Below, in pieces: positions 1 through 9,584 of a stretch of 64,000 nt of DNA. The position numbers and the translations under genes are program-made. The stretch covers positions 573,711 to 637,710 of the forward strand of contig NZ_CVRP01000007.1 of NCBI RefSeq assembly GCF_001261735.1, in the 5' to 3' direction. Numbering within the stretch: the first letter of the stretch is position 1; every line of letters begins with the position of its first letter. Below the pieces are notes generated by a model that made no database searches, had not been told where the DNA came from, and worked only from the letters and a program-made list of their open reading frames with translations. This DNA is from Dysgonomonas sp. BGC7. GTDB lineage: Bacteria > Bacteroidota > Bacteroidia > Bacteroidales > Dysgonomonadaceae.

Positions 1-1895
1 GTTTCCATATTCTTTATTTTAAATTGTCTGAACAGTGATATACTGTGATCCGAATAACCATCTACACGGGTAGCTTTTTCATTTATTGGCATCGAATAGC
101 GTTTGGCGGTTATTACAACTGAATAAGACAGGTCTACCCAAGGATTGTTGAACGAAAGAGTTGCTGCTCCCGAATGTTTTGGTGTATAAGGCAATTGGTT
201 TTTATATCTTTCAGAATCTTTAGAGGTAACATCCAGTGCTTCTATAAAGCTATACGATACTACTAATTGGAGGCTCATTTCTTTATTTATGCGGGCATTT
301 GTTGCCACTCGTACATCTATACCTTTTATGTCAGCATTGCCGATATTCATTGTTGTAGCCAGATAAGTCTTAGGAATAATTACAATCTTGTCGTCCACCT
401 TATTGATGTATCCATCTGCCGAAAAACTAATATAATCAATAGGGCTGTTTGATATACTTCCTACCCAAGTCAATCCTAAATTATATTGCTTTGCCGATTC
501 TGGATTTAATTTTTTTTCTATCGAAGAATAATATAGTTCGGTAAAGGTCGGTACCCTATAGACTTGTTTATAAGATGTTCTCAGTCTGAGGTTTGTTGTG
601 CTGAAAGGTTGATATGATAATGATATGGCAGGACTTAACTTCTTATAAGAATTATCATTCTTGTTGTTTTTTACCTTTTCAGAAATGTATGTGGCCAATA
701 GGCTTGAAGAGACTGTAATATATTTGCTTTTGTACTGAAAGGTGAGTGCTGATAAAGAATTGTATCGCTCGGGGTAGGGGAGATTATCTCCTGTTGCCGA
801 CGATTTATACACATATTCATTTTTTAGCTTATTGTAGAAAAGATCTTCCGCAAACGAAAATGATACTATGTCGTTTAAGGAGTAAGACAGAACATTTGAT
901 AGATAAACTTCCTGTTCTCTGTATTTATCTTTTGTTTTGCCGCTAGACTGATCATCTTCGTATCGGGTGTAGACATAATCATATTTAGCTTGCGATCGGA
1001 GCTTAAATTTTCTCCCTAAATATTTTTCATAAGCTATTTGTGCAAAAAAGTTTTTATCCCAAAGTCTCTCTTTCGAGTAGATATTACCCTTGACTACTGC
1101 TCCGGGCAGACCTCTTTCCGAATCAAAATAATATATTTTTGTTTTTAGTGTTCCTGCTTTTTCTAAATTAGAGTATAAGTTGATCTCAGTACGGAAAATA
1201 TCTACATCGCTATTTTCTCTTTTTCTTTCGGTGAATATTTTATCGTCTTTCTGAGTAAAAGGATAGTTGCCATCGGCGCGTTGCCAACTTCCGTTTACCG
1301 AAACGGAATGGTTCTTATTTATTTTTTGAGCGTAATCAAGCATCGGATTAAACAATCCGAACGAACCACCTGTTACACGTGCATGACCTTTATAGTTCTT
1401 GTTAGTAAGTTCAGGAAATGAGGTCTGTAGGTTTAATACACCGCCCGAAGCACGCGCTCTTGCTGTCTGTAAAATATCATCTGCCTGCCCTATATTCAAT
1501 GAAATTACAGAAATATTATCCAGTGCAAATCTTCCGATATCCACTTGCCCCGATTGTACATTGCCTACTACCACTCCATCGTAGCTTATGGCTGTGTGTT
1601 CGGCGCCCATGCCACGTATAGATACAGTCTTAAGACCTCCTATACCACCATAATCTTTTAGTACAATTCCATTAAATCTACGGACGGCATCAGAAACAGA
1701 TTGTATGCCTTGTTTCAATAGCTCTTCGCTATCCATTACTTGCAACGGGGTAGTAGAAAGTGTTGTTGAAGGCTTGCTGTGAGCAGATACTTCAATCTCA
1801 CTGAGCTGTTGTGTCCTGATGCTATCGCTTACTTGTGCCCCGATATAGAGAGAACAGCAGAAGAAAAGTATAAGGAAAAGAAGTTTAAGTCTCAT
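1..1895 (-). CDS. btuB: TonB-dependent outer-membrane receptor, BtuB-like (3' end cut by window edge)
   Basis: Read by hand on the minus strand from ATG at 1895; the frame stays open to base 1, giving about 631 codons without a stop. It starts with a Sec signal (MRLKLLFLILFFCCSLYIG, then AQ). A TonB-box-like segment (EIEVSA) and a plug domain follow, with SVSIRGMG-type plug features (here KTVSIRGMGAEH) and a YDGVVVGNVQSGQVDIG stretch. The rest is alternating-polarity barrel sequence. TonB-dependent receptors bind a ligand outside and import it with energy from TonB-ExbBD. The cobalamin riboswitch directly upstream is the main reason to assign corrinoid uptake; sequence alone would say only TonB receptor. 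Any btuF/C/D-type partners would lie to the left, outside the window. There is no SusC-type carboxypeptidase-like N-terminal domain. Confidence 0.87.
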   Translation of the reverse strand, partial: MRLKLLFLILFFCCSLYIGAQVSDSIRTQQLSEIEVSAHSKPSTTLSTTPLQVMDSEELLKQGIQSVSDAVRRFNGIVLKDYGGIGGLKTVSIRGMGAEHTAISYDGVVVGNVQSGQVDIGRFALDNISVISLNIGQADDILQTARARASGGVLNLQTSFPELTNKNYKGHARVTGGSFGLFNPMLDYAQKINKNHSVSVNGSWQRADGNYPFTQKDDKIFTERKRENSDVDIFRTEINLYSNLEKAGTLKTKIYYFDSERGLPGAVVKGNIYSKERLWDKNFFAQIAYEKYLGRKFKLRSQAKYDYVYTRYEDDQSSGKTKDKYREQEVYLSNVLSYSLNDIVSFSFAEDLFYNKLKNEYVYKSSATGDNLPYPERYNSLSALTFQYKSKYITVSSSLLATYISEKVKNNKNDNSYKKLSPAISLSYQPFSTTNLRLRTSYKQVYRVPTFTELYYSSIEKKLNPESAKQYNLGLTWVGSISNSPIDYISFSADGYINKVDDKIVIIPKTYLATTMNIGNADIKGIDVRVATNARINKEMSLQLVVSYSFIEALDVTSKDSERYKNQLPYTPKHSGAATLSFNNPWVDLSYSVVITAKRYSMPINEKATRVDGYSDHSISLFRQFKIKNME

Positions 1896-1984
1896 CTTTA
1901 GTATCTGTTTATAAGATAGCCTTCGATAAGAACAAAGAGAAGAAAATATTTCTTTACAGTTGTATCTTAAGCCTTATGCCTCGA

Positions 1985-2172
1985 AAGCTTTCCTGATATA
2001 TGCTTTGTAGGTCTTCTGACTTGCTCTCGTTTATATAGCCTTCCCGTTATTACAGTGGCTTTTTGTGTATATAAGCGTTGATATAGAGCTTACAGCAGCG
2101 GGTCTGTTCAGGATTTTCACCTGATTCCCTTTTAATCCATTTAGACATAAAGTCTTGGAACAAAGCGATGCA
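1985..2172 (-). promoter_or_regulatory. Cobalamin (adenosylcobalamin/B12) riboswitch
   Basis: On the minus strand this leader carries the cobalamin aptamer hallmarks in order. About 2091-2130 reads GGTGAAAATCCTG then CAGACCCGCTGCTGTA. About 2038-2060 reads GCCACTGTAATAACGGGAAG. The B12-box equivalent, AGTCAGAAGACCTAC, is at about 2007-2022. An upstream TTTGTTCCA segment and GGATTAAAAGGGAAT match the usual aptamer 5' part. It ends about 90-100 bases before the receptor start, leaving room for an expression platform. Known for the family: ligand binding represses the downstream corrinoid uptake gene. The edges are by eye. Confidence 0.93.
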
Positions 2173-2253
2173 AAGGTAAGAAATATAATTATGAATAATG
2201 AGACAGACGTTGATATTTTTCTTTAAGGTTGAAGCCGAACTTATAGCTGCTAC

Positions 2254-2286
2254 TTTACAAACTGTAACTATAAATTCATATATTTG
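2254..2286 (+). promoter_or_regulatory. Bacteroidota-type promoter for the aminotransferase-rdgB operon
   Basis: TATATTTG at 2279-2286 matches the Bacteroidota -7 box (TAnnTTTG). A weak -33-like TTTAC lies 20 bases upstream at about 2254. It sits about 40 bases before the start codon at 2327. Confidence 0.5.
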
Positions 2287-2326
2287 CGTCTTAATGTAAA
2301 AAGGGTAAAACTATAACAATTTAATT

Positions 2327-3529
2327 ATGCCACATATTTCTCAGCGAGGCGTGGAAATGCCAAACTCTCCTATTAGAAAACTGGCTCCATTGTCAGATTC
2401 GGCTAAGGCCAGAGGCCTGAAAGTGTATCATTTGAATATCGGACAACCTGATTTGCCGACGCCTGAAGCTGCACTCAATGCAATTAGAAATATAGATCGT
2501 ACAATCTTGGAGTATAGTCCCAGCGATGGCTATCGCTCGTATAGAGAGAAACTTGTTGGCTATTATGCTAAGTTTAATATAAATGTGTCGGCAGACGATA
2601 TTATTATAACTACGGGTGGATCGGAAGCTGTCCTTTTTGCCTTTTTAGCCTGCCTCAATCCTGGAGATGAGATTATTGTTCCCGAACCGGCCTATGCAAA
2701 CTATATGGCATTTGCGGTATCGGCAGGCGCTACAATTCGTACAGTGTCTTCTTCTATCGAGGAGGGATTTGCACTACCTCCTGTCGAAAAATTTGAAGAG
2801 CTTATCAATGAGCGTACAAAGGGTATTATGATCTGTAATCCTAACAATCCTACAGGTTATCTTTATTCGCGTGCAGAAATGAATCAAATAAAACATCTAG
2901 TTCAGAAGTACGATTTGTATTTGTTCTCGGATGAAGTGTATCGTGAGTTTATCTATACAGGTTCTCCTTATATATCCGCTTGTCATTTGGTGGGAATAGA
3001 AGAGAATGTTGTTCTTATCGATTCTGTATCTAAGCGATATAGTGAATGCGGTATTCGTATAGGGGCATTGATAACTAAAAATAAAGAACTTCGCAAGACA
3101 CTGATGAAGTTTTGTCAGGCACGCCTTAGCCCGCCTCTTATTGGGCAAATTGCAGCAGAGGCTTCTTTGGATGCAGATACCGAATATTTACGCGATATGT
3201 ATGATGAATACGTAGAACGTCGTAAGTTTCTTATCGACAGACTAAACCGTATACCGGGAGTCTATTCGCCTATTCCTATGGGTGCGTTTTATACGGTGGC
3301 TCGTCTTCCTGTCGATGATGCCGATAAATTCTGTGCATGGTGTCTTTCCGACTTCGAATATGAAGGACAAACTGTATTTATGGCTCCGGCTTCGGGTTTC
3401 TACACTACTCCGGGATTAGGACGTAACGAAGTTCGCATAGCCTATGTGCTTAATAAAGAAGATTTGAACAGTGCCCTGACAGTATTAGAAAAGGCTCTGG
3501 AAACATATAATGCATTGTCTGAAAAATGA
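2327..3529 (+). CDS. PLP-dependent aminotransferase, class I/II (aspartate aminotransferase-like)
   Basis: A 400-residue fold-type I aminotransferase, the usual length for the family. Visible landmarks are the N-terminal [13 protein letters not shown] segment, NPNNPTG at 171-177, SDEVYREF from 201, and the Schiff-base lysine K236 in [14 protein letters not shown]. It transfers an amino group between an amino acid (probably aspartate or a similar donor) and a 2-oxo acid in the cytoplasm; the exact substrate cannot be read from sequence. The stop overlaps the start of rdgB by four bases (ATGA), so the two are translationally coupled. The start is the first ATG after a TATATTTG promoter box, and the N-terminus matches related enzymes. 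Confidence 0.92.
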   Translation: MPHISQRGVEMPNSPIRKLAPLSDSAKARGLKVYHLNIGQPDLPTPEAALNAIRNIDRTILEYSPSDGYRSYREKLVGYYAKFNINVSADDIIITTGGSEAVLFAFLACLNPGDEIIVPEPAYANYMAFAVSAGATIRTVSSSIEEGFALPPVEKFEELINERTKGIMICNPNNPTGYLYSRAEMNQIKHLVQKYDLYLFSDEVYREFIYTGSPYISACHLVGIEENVVLIDSVSKRYSECGIRIGALITKNKELRKTLMKFCQARLSPPLIGQIAAEASLDADTEYLRDMYDEYVERRKFLIDRLNRIPGVYSPIPMGAFYTVARLPVDDADKFCAWCLSDFEYEGQTVFMAPASGFYTTPGLGRNEVRIAYVLNKEDLNSALTVLEKALETYNALSEK

Positions 3530-4107
3530 AAAGAAAGTTAGTATTCGCGACCAACAATAATCATAAACTCGAAGAAGTACGTGAAGTAGTTGGTAATAGT
3601 TTCGAAATCTTGAGCTTGAAAGATATTGGCTGCTTTGAAGATATTGAAGAAACTGGAGAAACTTTAGAGGAAAATGCTCTGATAAAAGTAAGACATGTTA
3701 AGGAGAAATATGGTTACGACTGTTTTGGTGATGATACGGGGCTTGAGGTAGATGCTTTAGGTGGAGCTCCCGGTGTATATTCGGCACGTTATGCCGGAGA
3801 AGGGCACGATGCGAAGGCAAATATGAAAAAGCTATTAGCTGCCCTTGATGGAGTTGCCGACCGCAAAGCGCATTTTCGCTCAGTAATAGCTCTGATAATG
3901 GAAGGTAAAGAATATCTGTTCGAAGGACGGATTGATGGGGATATACTAACCGAAGAGCATGGAAGTGCCGGTTTTGGTTACGATCCTGTTTTTCGTCCCG
4001 ATGGTTATACCCGGACTTTTGCCGAATTAGGTATGGAGGTGAAAAATGATATTAGTCATAGAGCTTTAGCCGTAAAAAAGTTATGCGATTTTTTGAGAGA
4101 AAAGTAA
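3526..4107 (+). CDS. rdgB: dITP/XTP pyrophosphatase (non-canonical purine NTPase)
   Basis: A 193-residue RdgB/HAM1-family protein. It has the substrate/metal segment [12 protein letters not shown] near residue 7, the catalytic [17 protein letters not shown] with D69 and D70, GFGYDPVF around 150, and the C-terminal [10 protein letters not shown] motif. The family hydrolyses dITP, XTP and ITP to monophosphates, keeping deaminated purines out of DNA and RNA. It overlaps the upstream aminotransferase by ATGA, which suggests co-expression although the two reactions are not obviously linked. Nothing in the sequence is unusual. Confidence 0.96.
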   Translation: MKRKLVFATNNNHKLEEVREVVGNSFEILSLKDIGCFEDIEETGETLEENALIKVRHVKEKYGYDCFGDDTGLEVDALGGAPGVYSARYAGEGHDAKANMKKLLAALDGVADRKAHFRSVIALIMEGKEYLFEGRIDGDILTEEHGSAGFGYDPVFRPDGYTRTFAELGMEVKNDISHRALAVKKLCDFLREK

Positions 4108-4133
4108 GAAGAAATAAATGTAGCCTATAATGG

Positions 4134-4161
4134 TTGTTGTTCTTTTTATTTTGTACCTTTG
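4134..4161 (+). promoter_or_regulatory. Promoter for the acetyl-CoA hydrolase/transferase gene
   Basis: TACCTTTG at about 4154-4161 matches the -7 consensus, with TTG at about 4134-4136 as a -33 element 17 bases upstream. The leader to the ATG at 4232 is about 65 bases. Confidence 0.5.
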
Positions 4162-4231
4162 CGAGCGCTTAGTGGCACAAGTGTAGAAAGATAAAATAAC
4201 ACTATATAAATCATAATTTTTTAAAAGAACA

Positions 4232-5728
4232 ATGGCTTTAAAATTTATGACTGCTGAAGAGGCAGCCGCACTTATCAACAACAATGACAATGTGGGATTT
4301 AGCGGTTTTACGCATGCCGGATGTCCCAAAGTAGTTCCCGGATTTATTGCAAAAAGAGCAGAAGAAGAACATGCAAAGGGTAATCCCTTTAAAATAAATG
4401 TTTTTACCGGAGCTTCGACCGGCGACAAACTTGATGGCGTTCTAACAAGAGCTAAAGCGATTAACTTCCGTGCGCCTTATCAGACTAACAAAAGTATGCG
4501 TGAAGCAATCAACAATGGAGAAATAAAATTCTGTGACTTGCATTTGTCAACTATGGCACAAGATATTCGTTATGGATATTATGGTGATATAGACTGTGCG
4601 ATAGTTGAAGCTTGCGATGTGACCGAAGACGGAGAAATAGTTCCTACTTGTGGAGTAGGTATTTCGCCGACAGTAAGCCGTTTGGCTAAGATAGTAATAG
4701 TGGAGTTGAATACATGGAATCCGAAAGAGATGAGAGGGATGCATGATATTCCCGAACCATTGGATCCACCACGTCGTAAAGATATGCCTATCTATGATGT
4801 TAAGGATAGAGCAGGGAAAAATTATATAAAGATAGATCCTGAAAAAATTATAGTAGTAAAAACTCACGAACCAAACGAAGGGGGTAGTTTTGCTCCTGTA
4901 GATGAAGTTACTGCCAAAATTGGAGAAAATGTAGCTAAATTCTTTATTAAAGAAATGGCTGAAGGTCGTATGCCGAAAACATTCCTTCCTGTTCAGTCGG
5001 GTGTCGGTAATATTGCGAATGCAGTATTAGCCGCAATGGGAGATAGCAAAGAAATTCCTGATTTCGATGTTTATACAGAAGTTATTCAAGATGCTGTTAT
5101 CGATTTGATGGAATCTGGCCGTGTGAAGTTTGCCAGTGGTTGCTCTTTAACAGTAAGTAATCCTTGTATCGAGCACATATATAAAAATCTAGATTTCTTT
5201 AAAGAAAGAATTATATTGCGTCCTTCCGAATATTCTAACAATCCTGAAATTGTTCGTCGCTTAGGTGTTATTGCTATCAACACAGCAATAGAGGCTGATA
5301 TTTATGGCAACATAAATTCTACTCATGTGATGGGTACTAAAATGATGAATGGTATTGGAGGATCAGGAGATTTTACGCGTGGTGCCTATATCTCTATCTT
5401 TGTTACCCCATCAGTAGCCAAAGACGGAATGATTAGCTCTATTGTTCCGGCAGTAGCACATGAAGATCATAGTGAGCATTCTGTGAAAATTATAGTCACA
5501 GAATATGGTGTAGCAGACTTGCGTGGAAAATGTCCGGAAGATCGTGCTCAGGAAATTATAAATAAATGTGTTCACCCTGATTATCGTCCATTGTTACAGG
5601 AGTATATAAAAAATGCACCGCAAGGACATACTCGTTTCGATATGTATAATGCTTTTGCTTTCCATGAAGCATTTCTTGAAACAGGTGATATGAAGAATGT
5701 AAAATGGCGTAAAAATAAAAACGCTTAA
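4232..5728 (+). CDS. Acetyl-CoA hydrolase/transferase family protein (probably acetate/succinate CoA-transferase)
   Basis: At 498 residues it is the full length of the class I CoA-transferases of the Cat1/AarC/Ach1 type. Landmarks are GFSGFTHAGCPK near 22-33, the CoA-binding loop GVGNIANAVLAAM at about 257-269, and the probable catalytic glutamate E283 in YTEVIQD. The enzyme moves CoA between short-chain acids, probably acetyl-CoA with succinate or propionyl/butyryl partners. In fermenting Bacteroidales such enzymes work in the succinate-propionate/acetate end-product branch. The gene is monocistronic, with its own promoter and a strong terminator. Acceptor specificity is inference. Confidence 0.9.
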   Translation: MALKFMTAEEAAALINNNDNVGFSGFTHAGCPKVVPGFIAKRAEEEHAKGNPFKINVFTGASTGDKLDGVLTRAKAINFRAPYQTNKSMREAINNGEIKFCDLHLSTMAQDIRYGYYGDIDCAIVEACDVTEDGEIVPTCGVGISPTVSRLAKIVIVELNTWNPKEMRGMHDIPEPLDPPRRKDMPIYDVKDRAGKNYIKIDPEKIIVVKTHEPNEGGSFAPVDEVTAKIGENVAKFFIKEMAEGRMPKTFLPVQSGVGNIANAVLAAMGDSKEIPDFDVYTEVIQDAVIDLMESGRVKFASGCSLTVSNPCIEHIYKNLDFFKERIILRPSEYSNNPEIVRRLGVIAINTAIEADIYGNINSTHVMGTKMMNGIGGSGDFTRGAYISIFVTPSVAKDGMISSIVPAVAHEDHSEHSVKIIVTEYGVADLRGKCPEDRAQEIINKCVHPDYRPLLQEYIKNAPQGHTRFDMYNAFAFHEAFLETGDMKNVKWRKNKNA

Positions 5729-5752
5729 GATATAACGAATATTTTATTAGAG

Positions 5753-5786
5753 AAGCCTTTCGATTTTATGTCGAAAGGCTTTTCTT
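5753..5786 (+). terminator. Intrinsic terminator after the CoA-transferase gene
   Basis: An 11-bp perfect stem, AAGCCTTTCGA (5753-5763) with TCGAAAGGCTT (5771-5781), has a 7-base loop and is followed by TTCTTT. Confidence 0.85.
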
Positions 5787-5812
5787 TGTATCTCAATATA
5801 TATTAATAAGAA

Positions 5813-6499
5813 ATGACGGTACTTTACGAAGATAATCATATAATAATAGTCAATAAAGCTGTTTCTGAAATAGTACAAGGCGACAAGACGGGAGACATGC
5901 CCCTGTCCGATATAGTAAAGGAATATCTGAAAGAAAAGTATAACAAGCCGGGGAATGTCTTTTGTGGAGTAACTCACCGTCTCGATCGCCCAACCAGCGG
6001 GATTGTCGTATTTGCTAAGACAAGCAAAGCGCTGTCTCGTCTTAATGAAATGTTCAAGAATAAAGAAATAAAAAAAATATATTGGGCTGTAGTGAAAAAT
6101 ATACCAAAACAGATGGAGGCAACGTTGACTCACCATCTGGTTAGGAATGAGAAGCAAAACAAATCTTATGCATACGATAAGGAAAAAACAGGCTCGAAAT
6201 TAGCTATTCTTCACTATCGGCTTATAGCCCATTCCGATAAGTACAACCTTCTGGAGGTGAATCTGGAAACAGGGCGTCATCACCAGATACGTTGTCAGTT
6301 GTCTAAGATTGGATGTCCTATCAAGGGAGATCTAAAGTATGGGGCAGATCGTTCCAATCCTGATGGAGGAATTAGTTTGCATGCTCGTAAAATATCATTT
6401 ATTCATCCTGTTTCTAAGGAAGTGATAGAGGTAACAGCTCCTGTTCCCAATGATAATTTATGGTTGGCTTTAGAGCAGCAGCAGAATAATATGTGTTAA
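5813..6499 (+). CDS. RluA-family RNA pseudouridine synthase
   Basis: A 228-residue enzyme consisting of the catalytic domain only; no S4 RNA-binding domain precedes it. The family signature HRLDRPTSG is at 55-63 with catalytic aspartate D58. ETGRHHQIRCQL is the conserved second motif. It isomerises uridine to pseudouridine in rRNA or tRNA. Short S4-less members (RluA, RluC-like, TruC-like) differ in target, and the target is not deducible here. The start at 5813 follows closely on the upstream terminator. Confidence 0.92.
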   Translation: MTVLYEDNHIIIVNKAVSEIVQGDKTGDMPLSDIVKEYLKEKYNKPGNVFCGVTHRLDRPTSGIVVFAKTSKALSRLNEMFKNKEIKKIYWAVVKNIPKQMEATLTHHLVRNEKQNKSYAYDKEKTGSKLAILHYRLIAHSDKYNLLEVNLETGRHHQIRCQLSKIGCPIKGDLKYGADRSNPDGGISLHARKISFIHPVSKEVIEVTAPVPNDNLWLALEQQQNNMC

Positions 6500-6736
6500 A
6501 AAAAAAGATGCCTTTTATTTTTTTGTCTGAAATTAGTGATGTAAAATTTGTAGAATAAAAACAAAATTGTAATTTTACTTTATAGTTATCTGCTCGTGAT
6601 GCAGAAAACTGTAGTTTACACAACTATGAATAGAGTATAAATATGTTTTTTAGAGATAAATAGAGACAGGTTTTTATAATTCAACAAACTTTAGTCTTTT
6701 AATGTATATAAATCTATAATTGTATGTTTGTGCAGA

Positions 6737-6945
6737 TTGATTGCTTTCTTTTCAGAAGGAAAGTTAATTCAGTTTTTAGCACTTTAGAAAAAATAAAAAC
6801 CAATGCTGTAAAGAGGAATTCGGATATATTGGGCATTTATTACTCCGGCAATGGCTTTCTGAGATAAGCATGTTCTGTAAACTTACTTGTGAAAGTGAAA
6901 ATATAGAGCCGCCATTGAGACAAACTTTTAGCATTGGTTTTTTCT
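6737..6945 (+). ncRNA. Candidate structured non-coding RNA or long leader upstream of feoAB
   Basis: The 600 bases between the pseudouridine synthase and feoAB hold no credible ORF, but 6796-6943 can fold. AAAAACCAATGCT (about 6796) pairs perfectly with AGCATTGGTTTTT (about 6930) and ends in a T-run. Inside, CAATGGC (about 6849) pairs with GCCATTG (about 6911). A TATGTTTG -7 box lies at 6723-6730, which would place a transcript start near 6737. I recognise no named RNA family. Bases 6500-6720 show nothing beyond AT-rich sequence. It could be a stand-alone small RNA, a leader of feoAB, or chance pairing. Confidence 0.4.
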
Positions 6946-6984
6946 TTTATTCTTTCTCAAAATGGTGTTGAATCATACTTTGTT

Positions 6985-7010
6985 AAGAGAAGAATGTCTT
7001 TTCTCTTTTT
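6985..7010 (+). terminator. Possible intrinsic terminator upstream of feoAB
   Basis: An AAGAGAAGA / TCTTTTCTCTT imperfect hairpin with a three-base loop is followed by a T-run. It lies about 90 bases before feoAB and would end any transcript from the 6.7-6.9 kb region. Confidence 0.5.
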
Positions 7011-7097
7011 ATATTCGTTCTAAATAAAGCATTTTTTATGTGCGAAATATGGTAAAAAATGCTCATCTTTGCAGTTCTATTAAAAAAAGGATTCAAT

Positions 7098-9584
7098 ATG
7101 CTCTTATCTGACCTTAAAACAGGAGAAAAAGGTGTTATTGTAAAAGTGAATGGTAGTGGTGCTTTCCGCAAACGGATACTCGAAATGGGGTTTATAAAAG
7201 GCAAAACTATCAAGGTGATCTTAAATGCTCCTCTTAAAGATCCTATTAAATATAAGATAATGGATTATGAAGTCTCTCTTCGCCGCAGCGAAGCGGGATT
7301 GATAGAAGTGGTGTATCCCGGATCTGTAGGAGACACTGGTCTTATGCCTATGCATAATGATTATAATTCTGATAATGATTATAATTCGGGCAATGAGTCT
7401 AGAGTTTCAAATTCAGAAATTCATAATGAAGATAAAAAACTAATAAAAGTCGCCTTGGTAGGTAATCCTAATGCGGGAAAAACCTCTCTTTTTAATATAG
7501 CTTCCGGTGCACATGAGCATGTTGGAAATTATGGAGGGGTGACTGTGGATTCGAAAGAAGGCAAATTTAAATATGGAGGCTATACATTTCTTATTATAGA
7601 CCTACCTGGTACATATTCTCTCTCTGCATATACTCCTGAAGAAATATTCGTTCGCAGATCTATTGTCGAAGACAAGCCTGATGTTGTTATTAATATTGTC
7701 GCTGCTTCTAACCTCGAAAGGAATCTGTATCTTACTACTGAACTTATTGATATGGAAGTGCCAGCCGTTATTGCATTGAATATGTATGACGAGTTGTTGG
7801 AGAGTGGCACAGAGTTTAACTATAAGAAGCTCTCTAAAATGATCGGAATCCCGATGGTGCCAACTGTTGCCAAATCGGGTACAGGAATCAAAGACTTATT
7901 CGATGCTGTAATAAGAAGTTATGAAAAAAGAGAACCTATTTCTCGTAGGGTGCATATATCTTATGGTAATACTGTAGAAAACTCAGTAAGCAAACTTAAT
8001 ATAAAGTTAGAGAAAAGTGGAAATGGACAATTGCTGTTTCCTCGTCGCTACATATCTGTTAAGTTGTTAGAAAAAGATCAGGATTTAGAGCAATATATTG
8101 CTTCTCTGAAAGGAGGTGAAGAAATTCTGGAAGCGCGTGATAGCGAAGTCAAGTACATTGAGGAAACTCTGAATGAAGATACAGAGTCTGCTCTGACAAA
8201 TGCCCGTTATGGATTTATAGCCGGAGGACTAAAAGAAACATTAAAGGAAAAAACAAATGAATCGGATCGTACTCGTATTATCGATTCTATTGTTACAAAC
8301 AAATATTTGGGCTTTCCTGTTTTCTTCTTTTTTATGTGGGTTATGTTCGAATGTACATTTCGTCTGGGAGGATATCCGATGGAATGGATCGAGAACGGAG
8401 TAGGATGGATTGGCGATTTTATTCGAGGCAATATGGCTGAGGGTATACTCAAAGATCTGATTGTGGATGGCATTATTGGTGGGGTAGGAGGCGTTATTGT
8501 CTTCTTGCCTAACATCCTGATTCTATATGCCTTTATATCTTTTATGGAAGATTCAGGATATATGGCCAGAGCAGCTTTTATAATGGATAAAGTAATGCAT
8601 AAAATGGGTCTACATGGAAAATCGTTTATCCCTCTCGTTATGGGATTTGGATGTAATGTTCCTGCAATCTTGGCTACCCGTACTATAGAAAGTCGTAATA
8701 GTCGGATGATAACTATGCTCATAAATCCTTTTATGTCTTGCAGTGCCCGTCTGCCGGTATATTTGCTCTTCGTAGGCGTTTTCTTCAAGTCGTATGCAAG
8801 CTTTGTTTTATTTGGACTTTATTTTATAGGAATATTGCTGGCGGTGGTTTCAGCTCGTCTATTCAAAAAGTTTCTGTTTCCAAAAGAAGATACTCCTTTT
8901 GTAATGGAATTGCCTCCGTATCGTATGCCAACGCTACGTGCAGTGCTTACGCATATGTGGGATAAATCGAAGCAATATCTTCGTAAGATGGGAGGTGTTA
9001 TACTAATTGCGTCAATCGTTATATGGTTTTTAGGCTATTTTCCTCGGGACAAAGAACGGGATGCAGCTTTCGATAGCCAGATAGCTAATGTTGAAGCTAG
9101 TTATGAAAATAAAATAATAGATGATTTAGAGAAAGCGGATCAGGTAGAAGAGATCGAGGAACAGCGTAATATTTCTCATCAGGAGGAATCTTATATTGGA
9201 CGGATTGGCAAAACTATAGAGCCGGTGATGCGTCCGTTGGGCTTTGATTGGAAAATAAGCGTTAGCCTTCTTTCAGGTATGGCAGCAAAAGAGGTTGTTG
9301 TTAGCACGCTAGGTGTTTTATATACAGGTGATCCTGAAAATCAGGAATCACTAGAAGTACGTCTGCTTAATGAAACAAAACCAGATGGGACGGTTACGTT
9401 TACACCATTAGTTGTTGTCAGTTTGCTATTGTTTGTTCTAATATACTTTCCTTGTGTTGCCACTATTGCTGCCATAAAGGAAGAGTCTGGTTCATGGAAA
9501 TGGGGTATGTTCAGTATTGTTTATACAACTTTGCTGGCTTGGATTATCTCCTTCTTGGCATACCAGATAGGATCAATATTTTAA
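7098..9584 (+). CDS. feoB: Ferrous iron transporter, FeoA-FeoB fusion
   Basis: An 828-residue inner-membrane protein importing Fe(II). Residues 1-75 form a FeoA SH3-like domain (MLLSDLKTGEKGVIVKV). A linker with DNDYNS-like repeats and the FeoB GTPase domain follow: G1 GNPNAGKTS at 122-130, G3 DLPGTYS from 168, and ALNMYDE as the G4 region. The C-terminal half has the gate regions and multiple membrane helices, including LVMGFGCNVPAI. The start is set at 7098 (AAAAAGGATTCAAT then ATG). An earlier in-frame ATG at 7059 would add 13 non-homologous residues and overlaps a CATCTTTG promoter-like box. Fused FeoAB is characteristic of Bacteroidota. The usual Cys-rich partner lies at 15634, beyond a susCD operon. 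Confidence 0.95.
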   Translation: MLLSDLKTGEKGVIVKVNGSGAFRKRILEMGFIKGKTIKVILNAPLKDPIKYKIMDYEVSLRRSEAGLIEVVYPGSVGDTGLMPMHNDYNSDNDYNSGNESRVSNSEIHNEDKKLIKVALVGNPNAGKTSLFNIASGAHEHVGNYGGVTVDSKEGKFKYGGYTFLIIDLPGTYSLSAYTPEEIFVRRSIVEDKPDVVINIVAASNLERNLYLTTELIDMEVPAVIALNMYDELLESGTEFNYKKLSKMIGIPMVPTVAKSGTGIKDLFDAVIRSYEKREPISRRVHISYGNTVENSVSKLNIKLEKSGNGQLLFPRRYISVKLLEKDQDLEQYIASLKGGEEILEARDSEVKYIEETLNEDTESALTNARYGFIAGGLKETLKEKTNESDRTRIIDSIVTNKYLGFPVFFFFMWVMFECTFRLGGYPMEWIENGVGWIGDFIRGNMAEGILKDLIVDGIIGGVGGVIVFLPNILILYAFISFMEDSGYMARAAFIMDKVMHKMGLHGKSFIPLVMGFGCNVPAILATRTIESRNSRMITMLINPFMSCSARLPVYLLFVGVFFKSYASFVLFGLYFIGILLAVVSARLFKKFLFPKEDTPFVMELPPYRMPTLRAVLTHMWDKSKQYLRKMGGVILIASIVIWFLGYFPRDKERDAAFDSQIANVEASYENKIIDDLEKADQVEEIEEQRNISHQEESYIGRIGKTIEPVMRPLGFDWKISVSLLSGMAAKEVVVSTLGVLYTGDPENQESLEVRLLNETKPDGTVTFTPLVVVSLLLFVLIYFPCVATIAAIKEESGSWKWGMFSIVYTTLLAWIISFLAYQIGSIF

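Noticed and set aside
7059-7097. Longer FeoAB start giving 13 extra residues
   Set aside because: It overlaps a promoter-like CATCTTTG box and adds residues not typical of FeoA; ATG at 7098 has the better leader.
8207-8788. 193-codon minus-strand ORF opposite feoB
   Set aside because: Antisense shadow of the FeoB membrane region; no promoter, no recognisable domain, and codon pattern dictated by feoB.
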